13,890 bases of DNA, taken from positions 1-13,890 of the forward strand of contig CAYUIS010000143.1 of NCBI GenBank assembly GCA_964444825.1. The letters are read 5' to 3'. The DNA comes from CAYUIS01 sp964444825. GTDB taxonomy: Bacteria; Chloroflexota; Anaerolineae; B4-G1. The notes beneath the pieces are model-generated. The model worked only from the letters and a program-made list of their open reading frames with translations. It made no database searches and was not told where the DNA came from. The position numbers and the translations under genes are program-made. Of this stretch, positions 7,272 to 12,135 are shown piece after piece; the stretch's first letter is position 1, and each line of letters opens with the position of its first letter.

Positions 7272-7457
7272 TTACTGATCGTCGTCGCCCCAGTCATCAT
7301 CGTCCCAGTCGTCATCGTACGCAAAGTAAACATCCAGGGGATCGGTGGCGACAACCTCGAGTTCCACGTTGCATTCAGGACATTCGATCCTTGCACCGAT
7401 CTTGGGGTCTTTCACCGTGATTCGCGCATCACATTCGGGACAGTGTGTGCTGGCCAT
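7272..7457 (-). CDS. LysW-like zinc-ribbon small protein 2 (C-terminal Gln)
   Basis: This 61-residue protein is the middle member of the trio. Its zinc ligands are C6, C9, C26 and C29. The body (NVELEVVATDPLDVYF) aligns with both neighbours. The tail is almost all Asp, with two Trp (DDDWDDDDWGDDDQ), and ends in Gln rather than Glu. In LysW the terminal Glu side chain carries the substrate, so this copy should not work as a standard carrier unless the Gln is deamidated or it uses another chemistry. The ATG at 7457 has a GGAGG at 7464-7468. It lies 60 nt downstream of the third LysW-like gene and 17 nt upstream of the first. Confidence 0.85.
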   Translation of the reverse strand: MASTHCPECDARITVKDPKIGARIECPECNVELEVVATDPLDVYFAYDDDWDDDDWGDDDQ

Positions 7458-7517
7458 TATTCGCCTCCGTTCTTCTCGTCTGGCGCAACTGTCTGGAAAC
7501 TCGGAGCATATTCCTTG

Positions 7518-7706
7518 TTACTCGTCTTCGTCCTCCCACTCGTCCTCCGAGTCGTCGTAGTAGTCGAGCTGGAAGTCCACCTCAAAAGGCTGGGTACTTA
7601 TGATCTCCAACGTTGTTTCGCATTCGCGACAGGTCACCATAGCACCTCTTCGCGGTGTCTCCACGCTGATCACGGCGTCGCAACCGGGGCAATATGCCTT
7701 AGCCAT
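7518..7706 (-). CDS. LysW-like zinc-ribbon small protein 3
   Basis: This 62-residue protein is the promoter-proximal member of the trio. Its zinc ligands are C6, C9, C26 and C29 (CPGC and CREC). The body TTLEIISTQPFEVDF is shared with the other two. An acidic tail (DYYDDSEDEWEDEDE) keeps the LysW-like features of a Trp among acids and a final Glu. The ATG at 7706 has a GGAGG at 7714-7718. The trio is transcribed away from the orphan regulator at 7905. The three copies share the cysteine spacing but differ mainly in their tails, as after duplication and specialisation. The role is unknown. LysW-type carrier and zinc-ribbon adaptor are both possible. Confidence 0.85.
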   Translation of the reverse strand: MAKAYCPGCDAVISVETPRRGAMVTCRECETTLEIISTQPFEVDFQLDYYDDSEDEWEDEDE

Positions 7707-7774
7707 TTCCCTACCTCCATTTCGATTTTTGGATTAGGATTCCCGTCGAGTCTGGTTCCCTCTATGCCGTGCAG

Positions 7775-7780
7775 AGTATA
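7775..7780 (-). promoter_or_regulatory. Candidate -10 element for the LysW-like operon
   Basis: On the minus strand TATACT (5 of 6 to TATAAT) lies 69 nt upstream of the first ATG of the trio. No recognisable -35 stands 16-18 nt before it. That position abuts the phased repeats at 7802-7845, as in activator-dependent promoters where the activator site replaces the -35. Confidence 0.35.
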
Positions 7781-7801
7781 GCATAGAATGGGACCCAGTG
7801 A

Positions 7802-7845
7802 GGTAAACGATTGGTGAGACTCTGGTAAAGACTTGGTGTACATCC
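7802..7845 (+). promoter_or_regulatory. Four phased 11-bp direct repeats between divergent promoters
   Basis: GGT recurs at exactly 11-bp intervals (7802, 7813, 7824, 7835). The units are GGTAAACGATT, GGTGAGACTCT, GGTAAAGACTT and GGTGTACATCC. The third matches the first unit of the site upstream of the phosphate-cotransporter-like gene (GGTTACGACCT) at 8 of 11 bases. The array ends 3 nt before the -35 of the regulator promoter and sits where a -35 for the divergent LysW-like operon would be. This is the layout expected for an OmpR/PhoB-type regulator controlling its own gene and a divergent operon. Confidence 0.55.
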
Positions 7846-7848
7846 CCG

Positions 7849-7876
7849 TTGACTTTCCAAACATCCGTGCTATCAT
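7849..7876 (+). promoter_or_regulatory. Promoter of the orphan regulator gene
   Basis: TTGACT (7849-7854) and TATCAT (7871-7876) are separated by 16 nt, each 5 of 6 to the sigma-70 consensus. The start would fall near 7883, just before the AAGGAG ribosome-binding site, giving a short leader. This position argues against the longer reading frame that begins upstream at 7833. Confidence 0.55.
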
Positions 7877-7887
7877 ATCCAGAGATC

Positions 7888-7893
7888 AAGGAG
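7888..7893 (+). promoter_or_regulatory. Ribosome-binding site fixing the regulator start
   Basis: AAGGAG stands 11 nt before the ATG at 7905. It supports that ATG over the in-frame upstream start at 7833, which would lie before the promoter. Confidence 0.6.
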
Positions 7894-7904
7894 ACCAGCA
7901 TAGA

Positions 7905-8522
7905 ATGCACATCATCATCTTTGCATCAACCCCTGACATTGCTCAGAAGATGCAGACTGAGATGGGTGACACGACGAATCGCTACACCGTCGCTGCGACC
8001 TGGGCAGATGTGATCTCTTTCCTCGATAAAGGCCTTCCCGATCTGGTCCTGGTCGAGCGATCCACTCTATCCCAAATGGGTCTCGCCAATCTACTCAAGC
8101 TGTCACAGACGGATCGCTGGCCCCCATTGCTCCTCGTGGGGACACCTGCTGCTGACGCTCAAGGTGGAATCGCGGTAGCTCAACGCCTCGCCCAGGAAGC
8201 GCACCATTACTATCAGATCGGAGAACTGCGCATTGACACGCGGCGGAAGCGAGCAACGATTGGCGAGCGCTGGGTCGCCTTGCCACCGATACAGTATCGC
8301 CTGCTGCTGGCCTTAGCCAAACGCGCTGGTGAAACGATCGGTTGCCAGGAGTTGTTGCAGGCGGTCTGGGGATACGATGCAGGGGAGATTGAGGCTCGCG
8401 AACTGGTCAAGGTCCACATCCGCCAGATCCGGAGGCGACTGGGATTGGATCCAGAGCAACACCACTACATCCACTCTGTGCGTGGGTTCGGCTATGTGCT
8501 TGCTCCTCCAGAAGACAGGTGA
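7905..8522 (+). CDS. Orphan OmpR-type winged-helix regulator with degenerate receiver
   Basis: This 205-residue DNA-binding protein has a clear OmpR/PhoB-type C-terminal winged helix (about 105-200). It includes LPPIQYRLLLALAKR, the recognition-helix region ELVKVHIRQIRRRLG, and HSVRGFGYVL at the wing. The N-terminal 100 residues keep the alternating strands of a receiver (MHIIIFAS, PDLVLVE, PPLLLVG). The acidic pair after strand 1 is missing, the phospho-acceptor Asp after strand 3 is Glu51 (LVLVERS), and no conserved Lys is seen after strand 5. Phosphorylation is therefore unlikely, and Glu51 could mimic a permanently active state. No kinase gene is intact nearby. It is divergent from the LysW-like operon, with phased 11-bp repeats between them. 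Autoregulation and control of the neighbours is an inference from this layout. Confidence 0.85.
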   Translation: MHIIIFASTPDIAQKMQTEMGDTTNRYTVAATWADVISFLDKGLPDLVLVERSTLSQMGLANLLKLSQTDRWPPLLLVGTPAADAQGGIAVAQRLAQEAHHYYQIGELRIDTRRKRATIGERWVALPPIQYRLLLALAKRAGETIGCQELLQAVWGYDAGEIEARELVKVHIRQIRRRLGLDPEQHHYIHSVRGFGYVLAPPEDR

Positions 8523-8587
8523 GCAGCACTCAGTGGGAGCCGCGGGTTTCTTGGCCATCTGGTTTTACTTCTACTGTACTAGGATGT

Positions 8588-8608
8588 AGCCTGACTTATG
8601 CTCAGGCT
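8588..8608 (+). terminator. Possible weak terminator after the regulator
   Basis: AGCCTGA and TCAGGCT form a perfect 7-bp stem around a 7-nt loop, 65 nt past the regulator stop. No T-run follows closely, so termination would be weak or factor-assisted. Confidence 0.3.
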
Positions 8609-8648
8609 GGTTGCACAGAGTAGCGTTTTACCACAGTATTGATCAGTT

Positions 8649-8840
8649 GTGGGTAAGAGGAAGGCGAAGCTTTGGAAAGCGTTAAGCGAACTGGCCCTGT
8701 GCCACAACGAGGCCACTGCCGGCTTCTTCCTGGACTGGTGCGACCGGAATGACCTGCTGGACACCGAGGGCTCGGATAGCCACCTCTGCGGCGCCCAGCC
8801 GTCCACGGAACGCTACGTCACCGTCGGTGTCAACGGTTGA
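8649..8840 (+). CDS. Doubtful short open frame, 63 residues
   Basis: The frame starts at GTG 8649 without a visible ribosome-binding site and ends 3 nt from the stop of the convergent cupin gene. The N-terminal half is helical and charged (KRKAKLWKALSELALCHNEA, then FFLDWCDRNDLLD), which looks protein-like. The C-terminal half (GSDSHLCGAQPSTERYVTVGVNG) is low in features. It matches no family that I recognise. It could be a small real protein or the remains of a longer gene. Confidence 0.2.
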   Translation: MGKRKAKLWKALSELALCHNEATAGFFLDWCDRNDLLDTEGSDSHLCGAQPSTERYVTVGVNG

Positions 8841-8843
8841 CCT

Positions 8844-9302
8844 TTAACTGATCTCTGGCCCCGCCGTCCAGTCGTATCCGATCTGCGGGTCGTCGTGGGG
8901 GATTCGGCCCTCGTCGGTGCCGTCGTACTCGTGGGAGACGACGTAGAACACGTGGGCCGGGCCGCTCAACACGCGGTAGCCGTGGGCCACACCCGGCGGA
9001 ATCTTGAGCACGATCGGCGGCTGGCCCTCCCCCATCAGCAGTTCCTGGATCTCGCCGTGGGTTGGTGAGTCCAGGCGGTTGTCGTATAGGGCCGTCTTGA
9101 TGGTGCCCACAGCCACGTACCACCAGTCCGTCTGCTTCTCGTGAATGTGCCACGCCTTGGCGACGCCTTGGTAGGACATCGTGTGGCTCCACTGGGCAAA
9201 GCCCTCGGGGAATATCTCGTCGCTGCCGCGAATGATCTCGCGGAAGAAACCGCGCCCTTCTGTGTGGGTCACCAATTCCTTGATCTCGACGCCGTGGATC
9301 AT
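8844..9302 (-). CDS. RmlC-like cupin (dTDP-4-dehydrorhamnose 3,5-epimerase family)
   Basis: This 152-residue single-domain cupin follows the order of RmlC/RfbC. FAQWSHTMSYQGVAKAWHIH (35-54) stands for the FxQxNxSxSxxGVxRGxH stretch. IPPGVAHGYRVLS (101-113) stands for the PxGxAHGFxxLS motif, and the ending DEGRIPHDDPQIGYDW (130-145) is typical of the family. Known members isomerise a dTDP-keto-sugar in rhamnose synthesis. The protein is about 30 residues shorter than usual. The arginine of 'RGxH' is missing, and QTDWW replaces the usual QxK after the His, so it may act on another sugar nucleotide or be a non-catalytic relative. No rmlA, B or D gene is near. The ATG at 9302 has AAGGAG at 9309-9314. 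A long palindrome fills the space upstream. Confidence 0.75.
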   Translation of the reverse strand: MIHGVEIKELVTHTEGRGFFREIIRGSDEIFPEGFAQWSHTMSYQGVAKAWHIHEKQTDWWYVAVGTIKTALYDNRLDSPTHGEIQELLMGEGQPPIVLKIPPGVAHGYRVLSGPAHVFYVVSHEYDGTDEGRIPHDDPQIGYDWTAGPEIS

Positions 9303-9318
9303 TGATTGCTCCTTAGGG

Positions 9319-9402
9319 CCTATCCGTAGATTTGCTCAAACCCCCGTCTCGGGGGGTGTCGTTGGCCCCCGAGGACGGGGGCTAGAGCAGTTTTGGGATA
9401 GG
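9319..9402. repeat. 84-bp nested palindrome, terminator or miniature element
   Basis: Three nested inverted segments share one centre. The outer is CCTATCC (9319-9325) with GGATAGG (9396-9402). The middle is TGCTC (9333-9337) with GAGCA (9385-9389). The inner is a 15-bp GC-rich arm (9341-9355) with its complement at 9366-9381, broken only by one extra G. The loop is 10 nt. The inner arms are themselves near-palindromic (CCCCCG...CGGGGG). It fills almost all of the gap between the M50 protease stop (9414) and the cupin ribosome-binding site (9314). Neither strand has a good T-run, so it may be a REP-like or miniature transposable element as well as, or instead of, a terminator. Confidence 0.7.
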
Positions 9403-9413
9403 TACTTGGTAGA

Positions 9414-10616
9414 TTACAGTTGGACTTCCCGGAGTGGGGCGGGCATGAACAACAGAACAAAGATCACCAAGATCAGCAGCCCAAAGACAACTCGTCGTCC
9501 ATCCAGCTTGCTGGCGTCGTCGAGCGGCGGTGGGTGACGCGGGTTCAGGACCATGTTCAAAAAGCCCCACATCAGCCAGAACCCACCGGCTTCGTTGCCC
9601 TGCATCAGCATCCACCCTCCCCAGCCAGCCATAGCCACGATGGCGGCCGCTCCGACCCGTTGAGCCCACCGTCCCAGGAGAGCGTAACTGATGTGTCCAC
9701 CGTCAAGCTGACCCACTGGAATCAGGTTCACCATTGTCACCAGCAGGCCCGCCCACGCTGCGAAGGCGACGGAGTGTAGCCACACATCCTCCCCGTTGCT
9801 GGGCAGGATCTTGCCAAAGACCAGGTACTTGAGGCCCAGGTAGAGCAGAGAATTGCCCTCCTGCAAGACGACGTCAATGCCAGGCGGAGGAGTTCCCACA
9901 CTGGAGAGGGACAGTCCCAGGACGAGCAAAGGGATGGCGACAATCAGCCCGCCCAGGGGACCGGCGACGCCGATGTCGAACAATGCCCTGCGATTGCGCA
10001 TCGGTGAGCGCTGCACGATGACGGCTCCCATAGTTCCCACGATGCTGAAGGGCATAGGGATAAAGTAGGGCAGACTGACCGGCGAGCCATAGCGCCGGGC
10101 GACAAAGTAGTGACTCAACTCGTGAGCCAGCAGGATGGCCAAAAGGGTGCCCGCGAAGGGAAGCCCCAGGTGCAGGTATCTCAATGGCATAAGCGAGGTC
10201 TCTGGACTCATTGGGTCCTCGATGATTATGCCTGCATCAGATAGGCCATATCCGGCACCGATGTAGAGCACGCTCAGGAGCGTCACCGCAAACAGGGCGA
10301 CGTTGATCCACACCCTGCCTGGCTTGCGCTCAAAGGCACCCTTGACGGCGATCACTTCGTGGCCGCCGTCAGGCTGGTCCTTGAGCAACGCGGTGTAACC
10401 CAGGGAGGAGAACCGCTGCGAGATAAGCTCGAAAGCGGCCTCTGTATCGCCGTGCACCTGGCCCCGGAAGGTGATCATTGCGTCTGGGGGGTGTGTAACA
10501 GTGTGGGTATCGATGCGCATGACGTCCGCCAGTTGCTGTCGCAACCGGGCGATGACCACCAACTGGTCGGTGGCTGTCGATTGTGTTCTCTCAAATCCTG
10601 ATTTCTGTTGATTCAT
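9414..10616 (-). CDS. Membrane site-2 protease, peptidase M50, EGY-like
   Basis: This is a 400-residue intramembrane zinc metalloprotease. A soluble N-terminal domain (1-100) precedes about seven membrane segments. The active-site HELSH is at 165-169, and the second zinc-ligand motif NLIPVGQLDGGH is at 297-308, with D305 as the likely third ligand. SLPYFIPMPF and ALFDIGVAGPLGG are typical of the EGY/cyanobacterial branch of M50. I place the start at ATG 10616. The longer in-frame start at 10721 would overlap the upstream zinc-ribbon gene and lie before a good promoter (10650-10677). The substrate is unknown; relatives cut membrane-bound regulators or process membrane proteins. There is no PDZ domain. 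The gene likely forms its own transcription unit. Confidence 0.9.
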   Translation of the reverse strand: MNQQKSGFERTQSTATDQLVVIARLRQQLADVMRIDTHTVTHPPDAMITFRGQVHGDTEAAFELISQRFSSLGYTALLKDQPDGGHEVIAVKGAFERKPGRVWINVALFAVTLLSVLYIGAGYGLSDAGIIIEDPMSPETSLMPLRYLHLGLPFAGTLLAILLAHELSHYFVARRYGSPVSLPYFIPMPFSIVGTMGAVIVQRSPMRNRRALFDIGVAGPLGGLIVAIPLLVLGLSLSSVGTPPPGIDVVLQEGNSLLYLGLKYLVFGKILPSNGEDVWLHSVAFAAWAGLLVTMVNLIPVGQLDGGHISYALLGRWAQRVGAAAIVAMAGWGGWMLMQGNEAGGFWLMWGFLNMVLNPRHPPPLDDASKLDGRRVVFGLLILVIFVLLFMPAPLREVQL

Positions 10617-10649
10617 ATATGTTTTATTCTCTCGCCTTTTCTGGGCTGG

Positions 10650-10677
10650 ATTATACCCGATTAGGCCAAAACGTAAA
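10650..10677 (-). promoter_or_regulatory. Promoter of the M50 protease gene
   Basis: On the minus strand a perfect TATAAT (10650-10655) stands 16 nt after TTTACG (10672-10677, 4 of 6). The transcript would start near 10643, about 27 nt before the ATG at 10616. The site fits exactly between the zinc-ribbon stop at 10682 and that ATG. Confidence 0.65.
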
Positions 10678-10681
10678 GGGA

Positions 10682-11590
10682 TCACGCAGGTGCGTCGAAG
10701 GCCACTCCGCAGTGGGGGCATGTGGTGTCGTGGGGGCCAACGTCGCCCTCACATTCGGAGCAGACCAATTCCAGTTCCGTGCCGCAGGCTGCGCACATCG
10801 TATCGTTTTCGCCGACGGCAGCGCCACAATCCGGGCATAGGGACTGGCCGCAAGCGGTGCATTCGGAACCACCAGGGGCGATGCTGGCGCTACAGCTCGG
10901 ACAGGTAACTCTTGGCTCGAATCCGCAGCGGGGACAGGTCGTCTCTTCGGGGAGAAGCAAAAAATGGCACTCGCTACACAGTCGCGTCCCACACCCCGGA
11001 CAGGGCCTCGCCGACGGCACGAACTGGGTTCTGCACACGGGGCAGGCTACCCAACGCACGAGCTGGATCCCCACACGCCGGGAAAGGTTGCGGGCCGTGG
11101 GGCGCTGCTGGTGGATCACCGGCTGTCCACAGTGAGGACACTCGTCGGGGGCATGGAAGAGACGCTCGCCACAGGTAGGGCAGCGGCGGAGGAAGACCAG
11201 CCCACAATCTGGGCACACCTCGGCTCCGGCGAGAAGCTCCATGCCGCATTCCGGGCAGGCGAAGGTCAGGGCCAGATCGCAGCCGGGGCAGCGTTCAAGA
11301 TCGGCGCCCTCTTCGCCTGAATCTGCCGGCGCGCCGCAACGGGGGCACAGGAGCTGCCCGCAGGTGGCACATGCCGGGTCGCCAAGATAGACACGCGTGC
11401 CACACCGTGGGCAGGTCCGTTCGCCCGGCGGCTCCGGTTTTGATCCGGTCCTGGTGTTGTCCACCTCCTCATCGCCGATATCCTCCTCGCGGGGCGCGAA
11501 CCTGGGCCCACTGTCTTGCACAAAGCCGCACTGAAGGCAGAATTTCCTCCCGGGGGCGACGTCGGCCCCACAGCGGGGGCAGTCAGGCAT
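10682..11590 (-). CDS. Ten-zinc-ribbon protein (double zinc ribbon repeats)
   Basis: This 302-residue protein consists almost entirely of zinc ribbons. I count twenty CxxC knuckles, making ten ribbons and using all 40 cysteines. The first pair is C4/C7 with C18/C21. A short acidic linker (about residues 33-50) follows, then nine ribbons, interrupted once by a basic stretch near the middle (RPTARNLSRRVGIQLVRW). Many knuckles read CPxCG and match the DZR family, which often serves as a protein- or nucleic-acid-binding scaffold. No membrane or catalytic domain is attached. Its ATG (11590) lies inside the end of the Mut7-C gene, overlapping by 8 nt, so translation is likely coupled. The partner suggests a role near RNA, but that is an inference. 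The number of ribbons is high for this kind of protein. Confidence 0.85.
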   Translation of the reverse strand: MPDCPRCGADVAPGRKFCLQCGFVQDSGPRFAPREEDIGDEEVDNTRTGSKPEPPGERTCPRCGTRVYLGDPACATCGQLLCPRCGAPADSGEEGADLERCPGCDLALTFACPECGMELLAGAEVCPDCGLVFLRRCPTCGERLFHAPDECPHCGQPVIHQQRPTARNLSRRVGIQLVRWVACPVCRTQFVPSARPCPGCGTRLCSECHFLLLPEETTCPRCGFEPRVTCPSCSASIAPGGSECTACGQSLCPDCGAAVGENDTMCAACGTELELVCSECEGDVGPHDTTCPHCGVAFDAPA

Positions 11591-12062
11591 CGTCGGGCTC
11601 CTCTGTGCTGAACTTGCTCATTCGGTCGATCATCTTGTCCAGGTGGCTTCCTGCCCAGTAGACCCGCTGGCAGCCGGGGCAGCGGCGGAATTCGGAATGA
11701 GTTCTCAGGACGTACGGGGGCACGTGGTCGGCGATCTGGGCGGGCGAGACGGTATCCAACACGCTGTTGCAGACGGCGCAGCGGGAGAGGGGAGGTTGGG
11801 GTGGCGGGGAGAGACGCTCCTGCACCTCCCGCACCTGCTCCTCCAACACCTCGGATTCGATCAGCAAGGTGTGCAGGCCGCGGCGCTTTGATAGCTCCCG
11901 GTCCCGGGTGAGCAACACCCGTCCCTCGGCCCGGGCCCGGCGGGCAAGTTCGGCGTCACTGGCCACGTTGTCGTAGGCCGTGTCGTAGCCCAGCAACCGC
12001 AGCCACTTGGCCAGTTTGCCCAGCATACCGTCGGCCAGCAGTCTTACAGGTTTGTCGTCCAT
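11583..12062 (-). CDS. Mut7-C RNase domain protein (PIN-like fold plus zinc ribbon)
   Basis: This 159-residue protein has the Mut7-C layout. An N-terminal PIN-like domain begins RLLADGMLGKLAKWLRLLGYD (8-27) and contains LLTRDRELSKR (50-60). Asp11 and Asp54 are the likely metal-binding acids. A C-terminal zinc ribbon follows with C95, C98, C128 and C131. The family is named after the C-terminus of the nematode exonuclease MUT-7 and is predicted to be an RNase; bacterial members are little studied. The ATG at 12062 lacks a strong ribosome-binding site. The gene is divergent from the Amt-like gene, with 73 nt between them, and overlaps the ten-ribbon gene downstream. Confidence 0.9.
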   Translation of the reverse strand: MDDKPVRLLADGMLGKLAKWLRLLGYDTAYDNVASDAELARRARAEGRVLLTRDRELSKRRGLHTLLIESEVLEEQVREVQERLSPPPQPPLSRCAVCNSVLDTVSPAQIADHVPPYVLRTHSEFRRCPGCQRVYWAGSHLDKMIDRMSKFSTEEPDDA

Positions 12063-12067
12063 ACCAC

Positions 12068-12096
12068 TTGGCGAAAACGGCGGAGTCTGGTAAGAT
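12068..12096 (+). promoter_or_regulatory. Candidate promoter of the Amt-like gene
   Basis: TTGGCG (12068-12073) and TAAGAT (12091-12096) are separated by 17 nt, each 4 of 6 to consensus. AAGGGG at 12124-12129 is the ribosome-binding site, 6 nt before the ATG at 12136. The leader would be about 30 nt. Confidence 0.4.
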
Positions 12097-12135
12097 AAAC
12101 ATGCCGGATCATCATTCTACTCGAAGGGGACAAAC

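Larger units (their letters stand above)
8523..8843. other. Mostly non-coding gap between regulator and cupin gene
   Basis: This 320-nt stretch separates two convergent genes. It contains a short hairpin (8588-8608) and a weak open frame (8649-8840), each listed separately. It also has an imperfect inverted repeat, TTACCACA at 8628-8635 with TGTGGGTAA at 8648-8656. I see no tRNA, promoter or mobile-element end in it. Confidence 0.5.

Noticed and set aside
7087..7706. CRISPR or tandem DNA repeat reading of the three similar segments
   Set aside because: The similarity is between protein-coding genes of about 60 codons with diverged bases, not between short exact repeats with spacers.
7239..7781. 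180-codon plus-strand frame across the LysW-like genes
   Set aside because: It runs antisense to the three zinc-ribbon genes, whose cysteines, ribosome-binding sites and mutual similarity are far stronger evidence.
7833..7904. Upstream extension of the regulator frame to a start at 7833
   Set aside because: The stretch contains the -35/-10 promoter and lacks a ribosome-binding site. AAGGAG before the ATG at 7905 and the receiver-like MHIIIF start fit better.
10617..10721. N-terminal extension of the M50 protease to 10721
   Set aside because: It would overlap the zinc-ribbon gene by 40 nt and contain the TATAAT promoter. The added residues resemble no M50 sequence.
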